DNA of 32,277 nucleotides from a virus: the IMG/VR virus record IMGVR_UViG_3300042380_000300, positions 1 to 32,277 of that record; one strand, given 5' to 3'. Below, one piece after another: positions 15,591 through 22,839 of this stretch (position 1 is the first letter of the stretch; each line of letters begins with the position of its first letter). The notes beneath the pieces are model-generated. The model was not told the origin of the DNA. It ran no database searches and saw nothing but the letters and a program-made list of their open reading frames with translations. Position numbers and translations under genes: made by a program.

Positions 15591-16358
15591 TTATTTATAT
15601 TCTCTGCGGGACCAAACTTTTTTAATGTACACTCCTCCATCAGGTTGCCGATAGAATTTTGCGTTATCTACCATTTTACCATATATCTCAGACTGTCCTA
15701 AAATCTCTATCTCGTGTTCCCAGTTTTCTCTTTTAAATGGAAGTACCTGCATGTATGGGGTTCCAGCAGGAAGCGTTCCTTCCCAGCCTTCTGCTATAAA
15801 AAATGGGAAACTTCCAAGAAGATGAACTTTGTCAGAGTCTACAACTCCAGTTGTGTTCATAAACGGAAGATCAAACCTATTCATTGGTGTCATAAATAAT
15901 GCGCTATATCCTTCTGGTAACTCTAGACCCCATGGTGAACTCCATGCAAAATGGTATTGGTAATACCCTTTAGGATGTTCGAACTGTGGCATTGGTGGTC
16001 TTTGTGTACAAAAGTCTTTATACTTGGGGTCATCAATTGTGACATTAATTATACCCTGAGAATTTTTAGCAAATGTTAGGTCACAAGGAGTTTTAAATAC
16101 ATATCCAGTTGCAAACGCATCCATAATTGCAGGACATGCTTTCCATGTAGGTATCTTCCCATAATCATCTGTTGTGCCTTCTTTAGGAAATGGACAAACC
16201 TCTTTTGGTGCTTTGTAGTATTCTCCGTTTGGCATTTTAGCAAATCTGTCTGCGTCTTTATACCAATCTGGCATTTCTTTTTGTGTTGGGACTGGTGTAG
16301 AAATGTTTTCTTTATCTAACCAGGGCCTGAAGGATCTAAACTTGGCGATTAAAGACAC
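15591..16358 (-). CDS. phage protein of unknown function, distant relative of the DUF6065-like neighbour
   Basis: 255 residues, GTG start overlapping the upstream stop (TAGTG). N-terminal TPVPTQKEMPDWYKDADRF, then TWKACPAIMDAFATGYVFKT, YYQYHFAWSSPWGLELPEGY, FMTPMNRFDLPF, LGSFPFFIAEGWEGTLPAGT and a C-terminal basic end. The pattern of TP-x-N-x-F, then S-F-x-F, then AGTP-x-x-x-x-x-P parallels the 14181-14897 protein. I recall similar proteins from cyanophages and other aquatic phages next to oxygenase genes, without known function. No catalytic residues can be assigned. It could bind a carbohydrate or be a non-catalytic partner of an oxygenase (inference). Confidence 0.72.
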   Translation of the reverse strand: MSLIAKFRSFRPWLDKENISTPVPTQKEMPDWYKDADRFAKMPNGEYYKAPKEVCPFPKEGTTDDYGKIPTWKACPAIMDAFATGYVFKTPCDLTFAKNSQGIINVTIDDPKYKDFCTQRPPMPQFEHPKGYYQYHFAWSSPWGLELPEGYSALFMTPMNRFDLPFMNTTGVVDSDKVHLLGSFPFFIAEGWEGTLPAGTPYMQVLPFKRENWEHEIEILGQSEIYGKMVDNAKFYRQPDGGVYIKKVWSRREYK

Positions 16359-17071
16359 TACTTGTGTCCTAGTTCATTAATGTCTGTCATTACGACAACA
16401 CAATACTTTGTTCCCTCTTTCATAGGCAATGAAGCATGTTCATAGATATAGTTTGATGGGCAGAGAACAATATCTCCTATTTTTGGAGCATGTGTGTAGT
16501 TGTCCATTCTTGGAAATCTAATTTCGCCACCCTCATAGTCTTCATTAATGTAGATAACAGCAGACACTGTACAGTTGTACATTGGGCCGTGGTCTGCGTG
16601 TATGTTAAAGTGAGTTCCTTGTCCTTCGTATTTTACAAAGTTAAATGCCTCATAATATACAACATTGATACCCCAATATCTAGCATAATCATCAACGCAC
16701 AACTTTAACTTTTGATAAATTTCTTCATGAAGATCAATAAGTTCAGAATTATGTTCATCTCTTGGCCCTAAGTTTTCTTGCTTAAATCTAAAGTCTACTG
16801 CATCTCTGGCCTTCTTAATTGGAACATCAGAATTAGTTACTTTTGCTTCTGACCATTTATATTTACCATTCCCGCCAAGATTTGACTCTAGAATCTTTAT
16901 GTATCTTTCAGAGTCTTCTTTTGAAAATACGTTTCTATATAGATTGATTCCTAATGCTGGGTTTTCAACTAAAACATTGTTTTCAATAGTTCTTGATGGA
17001 TATCTGTTTACTGCAGTTTCTGATCTATCCTTAGTAAACCAAGGGGTCTCATTTTCATCATAAGTTGTCAT
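16358..17071 (-). CDS. 2OG-Fe(II) oxygenase, prolyl-4-hydroxylase-like (first in operon)
   Basis: 237 residues. Core: H158-A-D160 (HFNIHADHGPMYNCT), SAVIYINEDYEGGEIRF, PKIGDIVLCPSN, distal H212 (YEHASLPM) and K222 (EGTKYCVVV). It shares YYEAFNFVKY and MYNCT with the second oxygenase. It is the leading gene of the eleven-gene operon ending at 9334. Every following gene overlaps or nearly abuts the one before. The leader of about 30 bases carries AAAGGAATAGGG as ribosome site, and the promoter lies in a 22-bp inverted repeat. Confidence 0.92.
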   Translation of the reverse strand: MTTYDENETPWFTKDRSETAVNRYPSRTIENNVLVENPALGINLYRNVFSKEDSERYIKILESNLGGNGKYKWSEAKVTNSDVPIKKARDAVDFRFKQENLGPRDEHNSELIDLHEEIYQKLKLCVDDYARYWGINVVYYEAFNFVKYEGQGTHFNIHADHGPMYNCTVSAVIYINEDYEGGEIRFPRMDNYTHAPKIGDIVLCPSNYIYEHASLPMKEGTKYCVVVMTDINELGHK

Positions 17072-17099
17072 AAATTATTTCCCTATTCCTTTGTTTTAG

Positions 17100-17121
17100 T
17101 TGTGATTATATTATATCACAA
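17100..17121. promoter_or_regulatory. operator-like inverted repeat over the oxygenase operon promoter
   Basis: Perfect seven-base arms TTGTGAT (17100-17106) and ATCACAA (17115-17121) around an eight-base AT centre. The minus-strand -10 box lies within it. A dyad over a -10 element is a typical repressor site; no candidate repressor gene is in the window. Confidence 0.5.
17110..17118 (-). promoter_or_regulatory. extended -10 promoter TGA-TATAAT of the oxygenase operon
   Basis: TGA followed by TATAAT, with a second overlapping TATAAT five bases on (17105-17110). The expected transcript starts near 17100-17104, giving a leader of about 30 bases with a ribosome site. The only other gap of note here (17072-17144) is explained by this leader and promoter. 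Confidence 0.65.
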
Positions 17122-17144
17122 AACAATTGTCTAGATATTTTTTA

Positions 17145-17573
17145 TTAAACTGGTGAGATTTCTCTGGTTACTTGATTGTATGAAACCTTTGTTCCATTAA
17201 CTGCAAAAGCACACTTTACCAAGAAAACTTCGCCAGAAAAGGCTGCATCATAAAGTTCTGCCTTCTCATTATCAGAGTCAATACTCATTCTGTGAATAAT
17301 CTTGTTTTCACACAGGAAGGCATACTGCTTGTATGAGTCTTTTTCTGCTTGTGATAGTGCTAAAAAGCCTTCGTTTGCAGTTCCATCAAATGATGTCCCA
17401 TTCCATGTTGAGCCTTTTGTGGCTGTTGCCTTATGGTCTGTTATGTTCATACCAACTACAGGAAGACCTTTATCCCACTCAGAATCAAGAGAGGCTCTTA
17501 CTTCCTCCGTAGTTCTAAGTGCTGAGATTACATCATAGGTATCTTCAGTATCTTTAACAATTATTGCGTACAT
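17145..17573 (-). CDS. small protein of unknown function, probably virion-associated
   Basis: 142 residues beginning MYAIIVKDTEDTYDVISALR. No family is recognised. The segment ATKGSTWNGTSFDG resembles short WNG-x-x-F loops found in phage fibre and fibre-assembly proteins. No signal peptide or membrane segment. It has its own TGT-TATACT promoter and an AAAGGAGAT ribosome site. It follows a repetitive fibre gene, so a role in the virion or fibre assembly is likely but unproven. Confidence 0.65.
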   Translation of the reverse strand: MYAIIVKDTEDTYDVISALRTTEEVRASLDSEWDKGLPVVGMNITDHKATATKGSTWNGTSFDGTANEGFLALSQAEKDSYKQYAFLCENKIIHRMSIDSDNEKAELYDAAFSGEVFLVKCAFAVNGTKVSYNQVTREISPV

Positions 17574-17594
17574 AGTTTAGATCTCCTTTAGTAT

Positions 17595-17603
17595 AGTATA
17601 ACA
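17595..17603 (-). promoter_or_regulatory. extended -10 promoter TGT-TATACT
   Basis: TGT followed by TATACT, with a second TATACT overlapping by one base (17590-17595), directly before the ribosome site of the 17573 gene. Predicted leader of about 10-20 bases. Confidence 0.55.
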
Positions 17604-17609
17604 TATTTA

Positions 17610-18548
17610 TTAGCATCCACAACTACCGCAGCAACCAGGACATGCTTGCCAGCAATAACTTCTGATACATCCTGAACAACCACTGCTAGAGAAGGTTGGT
17701 GGGAAGAACGGTGGGAAGAACGGGAAGAATGGGAAGAACGGTGGGAAGAATGGGAAGAACGGGAAGAATGGGAAGAATGGTGGGAAGAATGGGAAGAATG
17801 GTGGGAAGAACGGTGGGAAGAACGGGAAGAATGGTGGGAAGAATGGTGGGAAGAACGGGAAGAACGGTGGGAAGAATGGGGGGAAGAATGGGAAGAACGG
17901 AAAGAATGGTGGGAAAAATGGAGGGAAGAATGGGAAGAATGGGAAGAACGGAGCAATAGTAGTTACGTTATTAGATGCTGGTGACACTGCAGAGTTACCA
18001 TTAGCGTTTGTTGCATAAACTGTATATGTCTGTGCTGTATTTGCTTCTTGGGTAGGTGATGCCGAAGTTCCTGCTGTTGTGGCTCCCTTTCCATCTGATG
18101 ATGCCCAGGTATAACTAGTTATCGCAGATCCACCATTTGCTGGTGCTGTCCAAGTAACTGTATCCTGATCTACTCCTGCTGTAGCAACTGGTGCTGAAGG
18201 AGTTGCTGGTACTGTTGTAATAGTTATTGCAGCAGATGCAGCAGATGCAGCAGAAGTTCCTGCAGCGTTAGTCGCTGTTACTGTAAATGTTGGTGTTGCT
18301 GACGAAGCAATTCCAGTTACAGTTAATGGAGATGATGCTCCAGTTGCTGTCTGTCCTGTGCTTGCTGTTACTGTAAAAGATGTGGCAGCAGGAGAAAGTG
18401 CTGGTAAAGAAAAAGAAACAGTGGCTGCACCATTATTAAATGCTCTTCCTGTTCCTACATTTGCTGCTGAAACACCTGTTGGTGCTAAAGGCTCCAAAAA
18501 GTCATTTGACGCTTGGGACTTTTTACCTATCTTCTTACCTGCTGCCAT
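17610..18548 (-). CDS. virion protein: two FN3 domains, Pro-Phe-Phe repeat, eight-cysteine C-terminal tail
   Basis: 312 residues in four parts. Residues 1-19 are basic. Two fibronectin type III-like domains lie at about 20-112 and 113-198 (PSAPVATAGVDQDTVTWTAP and TYTVYATNANGNSAVSPASN are typical strands). Residues 199-285 are almost only Pro and Phe in units FFP and FFPP. The tail at 288-312 has eight Cys (GCSGCIRSYC, then CPGCCGSCGC). FN3 domains are common in surface-exposed phage structural proteins. I know no precedent for such a Pro/Phe tract; it would be very hydrophobic and may be buried, packed with partners, or act as an adhesive or membrane-active end. The same Cys tail ends the 28346-30505 fibre. 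AGGAGA precedes the ATG. The reading frame through the repeat is supported by the shared tail after it. Confidence 0.82.
   Translation of the reverse strand: MAAGKKIGKKSQASNDFLEPLAPTGVSAANVGTGRAFNNGAATVSFSLPALSPAATSFTVTASTGQTATGASSPLTVTGIASSATPTFTVTATNAAGTSAASAASAAITITTVPATPSAPVATAGVDQDTVTWTAPANGGSAITSYTWASSDGKGATTAGTSASPTQEANTAQTYTVYATNANGNSAVSPASNNVTTIAPFFPFFPFFPPFFPPFFPFFPFFPPFFPPFFPFFPPFFPPFFPFFPPFFPPFFPFFPPFFPFFPFFPFFPPFFPFFPFFPPFFPPTFSSSGCSGCIRSYCWQACPGCCGSCGC
17694..17954 (-). repeat. tandem repeat coding for (P)FFP units
   Basis: About 260 bp made of 9-base and 12-base units (minus strand TTCTTCCCR and TTCTTCCCACCR). The plus strand is almost all purine, with single T or C interruptions. 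The mixed unit lengths keep frame, so slippage would change the number of Phe-Phe blocks without frameshift. Confidence 0.9.
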
Positions 18549-18580
18549 TTGTATCTCCTAATTTCTTATTGAATTTTGTA

Positions 18581-20185
18581 TTACGCTGTCAAATCGCCGT
18601 AGACAACCCATGTGTTTTCTGCTCTCTTGAAAAGAGTTGCAGATGACCACTGAGTTCTCAACTTAAGACCTGGTGTTGCATTTACGGTAACTCCTGCTGC
18701 TCCAGCAATCGTTACTTGACCTGCACCAGTTTGAAGAATATCTAAAGATGTTCCTACTGGGTAAGCAATTGATGAATTTAGCGGAATTGTTAATGTAAGT
18801 GCTGATGCTGAATTCATTTCAATTAAATCATCTCTGTGATCTAGCGTTGATAGAGTATAAGATGCTGTCTTTTGTGTAATTGGTGTGTATGAATCTACCT
18901 TTGCTGCAAGTGATGCTGTAACTGTTGAAGCAAAGTTAGCGTCATCGCCAAGTGCTGCAGCAAGTTCGTTAAGGGTGTTAAGTGCGTTTGGTGCACCATC
19001 AATAACTGCTGTTACTTCTGCAATTGCTTCAGACTTTGCTGTTGCGATTGCTGTTACAGTTGCTGTTGAAACTGGCTTGTCAGCATCTGATGTATTGTCA
19101 ACATTTCCAAGTCCTAGTGTGGTTTTTGTAACTGCTGCCACATCTGCAGTTGTTGCAAGAAGTGATGTGTCTGCAATACCATGGACATTTGTTGTGTCAG
19201 AGTTGTGTGTTGAAACTGCATCATCTGCATATGTCTTGGTTGCTACAGTTGAATCAATATCAAATGCTTCTGAAGTTGCATTCCAGTCAATTCCAACACC
19301 AGCAAGTGTTGATTGGTCTACAACTGCTCCGTTAACTGCATCTGTAAGTTGTGTCTGTGTTACAAGAACAGATGTATCAGCAATTCCGTGAACATTTTCT
19401 GTTTCTAGGTTATGTGCTGTAATGTCTGAAGTTGTTGCTAGAAGTGATGTATCTCCAATACCGTGAACATCTGTTGTGTCTGAATTATGTGTTGATACCT
19501 TGCCATCTGCTGCTGTTGCAGCATCTGCAATTGCTTCTGACTTAGCGGTTGATACATTTGTAACAGTTGCTAGAACTGAAGTATCTGCAATGCCGTGAAC
19601 ATTTGTTGTGTCTGCTTCGTGTGCTGTAAGTGCTGAACTAGCAGAAGATAAGGCAGTTGCAACATTTGCTGTAGTTGCTAGAAGTGAAGTATCTGCAATT
19701 CCATGAATGTTTGTTGTGTCTGATTCATGTGCTGTAGTTAGTAGCAATGATGTGTCAGCAATTCCGTGAACATTTGTTGTATCTGCTTCGTGTGCTGCTA
19801 GTGCTACTGCTGCTCCTGTTGCTGCTGTATTAACATCTCCTGTTGTTGCAAGAAGAGCAGTGTCAACAATACCGTGAATCATAGTTGTATCATTTTGGTG
19901 GTTTGTTAGGTTTGTTCCCATTGTTAGATAAAATTGTGGATCATCATTGATCGCTTGTGCCAACTCATCAAGAGAATTGAGAAGTGCTGGCATGTCGCCA
20001 CCGATGATGGCTGCTAGTTCTGATGCATTAGCAAAGTACTGTAATGCTGACCATGTAGATGAGCCATTACCCATCTTAAACTTACTTGTGTCGGTTTCAA
20101 AACCGATCTCACCTGCTGCTAGAATTGGGTTTGCAGCCGTCCATTGTGCTGCAGTACCTCTGCGCTGTTGCATTCTTGTTGCCAT
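18581..20185 (-). CDS. repetitive tail fibre protein with Mtd-like N-terminus
   Basis: 534 residues. The N-terminus MQQRRGTAAQWTAANPILAA with IGFETDTSKFKMGNG is the module that starts many phage fibres (resembles the Mtd N-terminal domain). Residues about 95-350 hold seven copies of a DTTNVHGIADTSLL-type repeat, probably a trimeric beta or coiled rod. TTLGLGNVDNTSDADKPVST and ALNTLNELAAALGDD are widespread fibre motifs. The last ~100 residues (TASYTLSTLD, LTIPLNSSIAYPVG, WVVYGDLTA) form a head-like domain shared with the 28346-30505 fibre. The leader of about 45 bases has an ATGGG/CCCAT hairpin just before an AAGGAG site. Confidence 0.88.
   Translation of the reverse strand: MATRMQQRRGTAAQWTAANPILAAGEIGFETDTSKFKMGNGSSTWSALQYFANASELAAIIGGDMPALLNSLDELAQAINDDPQFYLTMGTNLTNHQNDTTMIHGIVDTALLATTGDVNTAATGAAVALAAHEADTTNVHGIADTSLLLTTAHESDTTNIHGIADTSLLATTANVATALSSASSALTAHEADTTNVHGIADTSVLATVTNVSTAKSEAIADAATAADGKVSTHNSDTTDVHGIGDTSLLATTSDITAHNLETENVHGIADTSVLVTQTQLTDAVNGAVVDQSTLAGVGIDWNATSEAFDIDSTVATKTYADDAVSTHNSDTTNVHGIADTSLLATTADVAAVTKTTLGLGNVDNTSDADKPVSTATVTAIATAKSEAIAEVTAVIDGAPNALNTLNELAAALGDDANFASTVTASLAAKVDSYTPITQKTASYTLSTLDHRDDLIEMNSASALTLTIPLNSSIAYPVGTSLDILQTGAGQVTIAGAAGVTVNATPGLKLRTQWSSATLFKRAENTWVVYGDLTA
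19160..19880 (-). repeat. seven HGIADTS-type repeats in the fibre gene
   Basis: Repeats share D-T-T-N-V/I-H-G-I-A-D-T-S-L-L at variable spacing. At DNA level they have diverged, so they are old repeats rather than recent expansions. One degenerate copy occurs in the 28346-30505 protein. Confidence 0.8.
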
Positions 20186-20226
20186 TTATATATTCTCCTT
20201 ATGGGGGCTGCCCATTAACTTATCTT

Positions 20227-20235
20227 ATTATAACA
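20227..20235 (-). promoter_or_regulatory. extended -10 promoter TGT-TATAAT of the fibre gene
   Basis: TGT-TATAAT followed by a leader of about 35-40 bases that contains a small hairpin (20201-20215, arms ATGGG and CCCAT) immediately before the ribosome site AAGGAG at 20195-20200. Confidence 0.6.
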
Positions 20236-20243
20236 TCAATTTT

Positions 20244-20693
20244 TTAATTGAAGTTATCTACTACACTACCGCCATCGAATACAACTGTCCACTCTGTTGT
20301 AGAGGGGCCACCTGCATCCAAACCTACACCCAATGGGCTATTGAATGATCCACCTTCATAGAACTGGGATACTATGAAGCCAGTTCCATCAATTGCGGTA
20401 TCGTGAATGTGCTGTGGTAAATTATTTGTATCATCAATAGTTGCTTGGGTATACCAAGTTCCATTGTAATAAAAATTAACTCTATTTGTTAAAGTATCTA
20501 ACCACTGTGTTCCGTTAGTTGGTGAAGAAGGAGCAGTTGAGCCAACAGCCATTGATCGGTTATCGACATACTCCTTAGTTGCTGCATGATCAGCAAGAGT
20601 TGGTGCTCCTACTGTTACTGCATCTCCGAATGTACCGCCGTTAGTTACGACTAATCCATTCTTGACCTTGAAGTCTTTATCGACTGTTGCCAT
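20244..20693 (-). CDS. short fibre/virion protein
   Basis: 149 residues. The first ~18 residues (MATVDKDFKVKNGLVV) match the start of the 541-residue fibre (MATVNKDFKIKSGLVV), suggesting a shared attachment segment. Then ADHAATKEYVDNR and APSSPTNGTQWLDT with NFYYNGTWY are typical phage fibre pieces. The C-terminal end (VVFDGGSVVDNF) is of a kind seen at the end of phage virion proteins. Ribosome site GAGGGAG. No promoter box of the common type is seen before it, so it is probably co-transcribed with the 541-residue fibre upstream. Confidence 0.78.
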   Translation of the reverse strand: MATVDKDFKVKNGLVVTNGGTFGDAVTVGAPTLADHAATKEYVDNRSMAVGSTAPSSPTNGTQWLDTLTNRVNFYYNGTWYTQATIDDTNNLPQHIHDTAIDGTGFIVSQFYEGGSFNSPLGVGLDAGGPSTTEWTVVFDGGSVVDNFN

Positions 20694-20728
20694 TTACTGC
20701 TCCCTCTTCCAACTATTTTTATTTTTTA

Positions 20729-22354
20729 TTAAACTAGAAGTGTTCCCATAACAGTAACTGTTGAGTTATTGTTTGTGGTTGTTACCTGTAGTTGTACGTT
20801 TGCTCCTGAAATACCTGCTGAAATTGATGACGCTGAGCCATTTGTTCCAACAATTCCGTATTCAGTGATTGCAATGTTATCTGAAGAGTCAAGTGTCAAA
20901 AGGACCTTTGATATTTCAGTATGTGCTCCGTAGGCAACCTTTACAAGGTATTCTGCTGAACGGTAGTCAGCCTTTGCGAAGGCGTGTGCTACTTGGATTC
21001 CTGCTGTTGGTGCTGAAAGTGTTGCTGCGACCTGCTTAGCAACTGAGTTTAACTCAACTGAAGTAAATGAACGATTTGTTCCATCTACTGCAGTACGAGC
21101 ACGAGCATCTGTAAAGTAAAGGTTTGTACCTTCTGCAAGATCAGTTGTTGTAGAATCTGCTACACCGTTTTCTGCGGTAATAGTAAGTCCTGCACCTGTT
21201 CCTGTGATTGTAATGTTTGTAAGTGAAGCACCAGTCAAAAGACTTGCTGCTGAAGACTTAGCACGAGCATCTGTGAAGTACTGTGTTGTTCCTTCTGCTA
21301 CATCATCTGTTGTAAGTGCATCTGCGTGTGCGATTGCTGCTGCTTGTGCTGCATTTGCCTTTGAAGTTGCATCTGCTGAGGCAGTTGCTTCTGCTGCTGC
21401 TTGTGCAGCGTTAGCCTTTGAGGTAGCATCCGATGATGCTGTAGCCTCTGCTGCAGCCTGTGCTGCATTAGCCTTTGAGGTAGCATCTGATGATGCTGTT
21501 GAAATTGCATTTGATTCTGCTGAATCAACATATGCCTTTGTTGCTGCATGTAGGTTGCTTGTTGGTGCACCTGAAAGTGTCAAAGCACCTGTCATTGTGT
21601 CGCCAGCCTTTGAAACCTTTGTTCCTACTGATGTAGCAAGGTCTGTTGCATAGTTTGGATTATCTCCAATTGCTGCTGCCAACTCATTGAGTGTATCAAG
21701 AAGTGCTGGTGCTGAATCTACAAGTGCTGCAATTTCAGTGTCTGTGTAAGCCTTAGCATCTACCTCTGCTTGGTCAGCGTATGCCTCGTAAGCAGTTGTG
21801 ATTGCAGTTTCACGAGTGTCTGTGTAAGCCTCTGCTGCTGTCTGAGCAACGCTAATTTCTGTTGCTGTCTTGTATGCTGACCAAACCTCTGTTGAAAGGT
21901 TTGATGCATCATTGATCAAGTCATCTGCGTAGTCTTTAGCATCTTGCTCTGCTGTGTCAGCGTATGCCTCGTAAGCAGTTGTGATTGCAGTTTCACGAGT
22001 GTCTGTATATGCTTTAGCATCTACTTCTGCTTGATCAGCGTATGCTTCGTAAGCAGTTGTAATTGCTGCTTCTCTTCCATCTGTGTAAGAGTTTGCTGCT
22101 GCTTCTGCTGCGTCTGCTGAACCTGCTTCATCATAATAAGCATCTACCACTGTACGATCAAGTGAAAGTTCTCCACCTGCTGAAACATCAAACTGGTTTG
22201 ATACTGACTTGACTAGTGTTTCTCCACCAATCAAATCAAGAATGTATTGATCTCCTGCATTTTCTGTAAGAATTACCTCACCGTTGATTGTACCTTGTAG
22301 GCCTTCAACGACGAGTCCACTCTTAATCTTAAAATCTTTATTTACTGTTGCCAT
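20729..22354 (-). CDS. long repetitive tail fibre protein
   Basis: 541 residues. N-terminal MATVNKDFKIKSGLVV segment shared with the 20244-20693 protein. Two repeat regions: three copies of TDTRETAITTAYEAYAD (about 90-215), and SKANAAQAAAEATAS copies (about 290-345); both are Ala-rich, heptad-like and likely coiled-coil shaft. LLDTLNELAAAIGD and twin YFTDARA segments (with EGTTQYFTDARAK and EGTNLYFTDARAR) are widespread fibre motifs. The C-terminal ~75 residues (LVKVAYG, ITEYGIVGTNGS) resemble the C-terminal half of the next upstream gene product (22373-22819). AAGGAG precedes the ATG. Confidence 0.88.
   Translation of the reverse strand: MATVNKDFKIKSGLVVEGLQGTINGEVILTENAGDQYILDLIGGETLVKSVSNQFDVSAGGELSLDRTVVDAYYDEAGSADAAEAAANSYTDGREAAITTAYEAYADQAEVDAKAYTDTRETAITTAYEAYADTAEQDAKDYADDLINDASNLSTEVWSAYKTATEISVAQTAAEAYTDTRETAITTAYEAYADQAEVDAKAYTDTEIAALVDSAPALLDTLNELAAAIGDNPNYATDLATSVGTKVSKAGDTMTGALTLSGAPTSNLHAATKAYVDSAESNAISTASSDATSKANAAQAAAEATASSDATSKANAAQAAAEATASADATSKANAAQAAAIAHADALTTDDVAEGTTQYFTDARAKSSAASLLTGASLTNITITGTGAGLTITAENGVADSTTTDLAEGTNLYFTDARARTAVDGTNRSFTSVELNSVAKQVAATLSAPTAGIQVAHAFAKADYRSAEYLVKVAYGAHTEISKVLLTLDSSDNIAITEYGIVGTNGSASSISAGISGANVQLQVTTTNNNSTVTVMGTLLV
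21330..21510 (-). repeat. tandem repeats in the fibre shaft (ATSKANAAQAAAEA type)
   Basis: Three units of about 51 bp with high DNA identity coding for the Ala-rich coiled-coil part of the 541-residue fibre. The identity suggests recent expansion or ongoing recombination. Confidence 0.75.
21765..22075 (-). repeat. repeats coding for TDTRETAITTAYEAYAD
   Basis: Three close copies (near 21.77-21.83, 21.95-22.01 and 22.02-22.07 kb) share nearly identical DNA, for example the plus-strand segment GCAGTTTCACGAGTGTCTGT. They lie in the shaft region of the same fibre. Confidence 0.75.
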
Positions 22355-22372
22355 TTTTTATATCTCCTTTTA

Positions 22373-22819
22373 TTATGCCTTAAGTCCAATTCGTGCGAAA
22401 CGAACTGTGACTGGCTTGATCGCTGGGTCTGGAGTGACTGTTAAGGCCACGGTATTTCCAGTGCGAGAGACATTAATGGTGCCAATATTCCCATCATTGT
22501 CGATTGTTCCGTATTCGCTGACATTTACATTTGTACCGTCAACGAGAATTGTAAGTTCGGTTGCATAGAACTTGTTGTCCCCTGCTGTGGTCTTTGATAT
22601 TGAAACAATATACTTGACCATTCGCCAAACTGTAGCGTCAAAGTTATCAACAACAGTTACGTTCTCAATACCAGTGATTGTGTTTTCATTGTTACCTGCT
22701 GAACCCAAGTCTGTTGCTTGAGCGGAAGCGGTATCGATTAAATCTTCATAGTTTTCTTGAGTAGGTCTATCTCCTGTTTGGAATAGAGCCTTAACTGATG
22801 GAATTGATACTTTGGCCAT
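22373..22819 (-). CDS. small virion structural protein
   Basis: 148 residues. N-terminus VSIPSVKALFQTGDRPTQEN with YEDLIDTA, then a beta-rich domain (VKYIVSISK, ATELTILVDG, VSEYGTIDNDGNIGTI, NTVALTVTPD) related to the C-terminal domain of the 541-residue fibre. It probably belongs to the fibre or baseplate. No Shine-Dalgarno site. A TGA-TATAAT promoter ends six bases before the ATG, so a leaderless message is predicted. An 18-bp perfect palindrome covers the -35 area. Confidence 0.8.
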   Translation of the reverse strand: MAKVSIPSVKALFQTGDRPTQENYEDLIDTASAQATDLGSAGNNENTITGIENVTVVDNFDATVWRMVKYIVSISKTTAGDNKFYATELTILVDGTNVNVSEYGTIDNDGNIGTINVSRTGNTVALTVTPDPAIKPVTVRFARIGLKA

Positions 22820-22825
22820 GTAGTG

Positions 22826-22834
22826 ATTATATCA
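22826..22834 (-). promoter_or_regulatory. extended -10 promoter TGA-TATAAT, leaderless for the 22819 gene
   Basis: TATAAT at 22831-22826 with upstream TGA; six bases separate it from the ATG, and no ribosome site is present. Confidence 0.65.
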
Positions 22835-22839
22835 TCCCT

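Noticed and set aside
9334-17071. Oxygenases as DNA base-modifying (TET/JBP-like) enzymes
   Set aside because: Core motifs and spacing are prolyl-4-hydroxylase-like and no DNA-modification partner is nearby. It cannot be fully excluded without assays.
10594-17071. Recent tandem duplication of one oxygenase gene
   Set aside because: Apart from the core motifs the copies differ in length, N-termini, C-terminal extensions and 2-oxoglutarate ligand; only copies one and two look close.
17588-17959. Ser-His-rich minus frame and Gly-Arg-rich plus frame across the Phe-Pro repeat
   Set aside because: The repeat has no stop codon in several frames. Only the Phe-Pro frame joins FN3 domains to the conserved Cys tail.
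18885-21653. Plus-strand open frames opposite the fibre genes
   Set aside because: Shadows of Ala/Thr/Asp-rich repeats; no start signals, and they conflict with well supported fibre frames.
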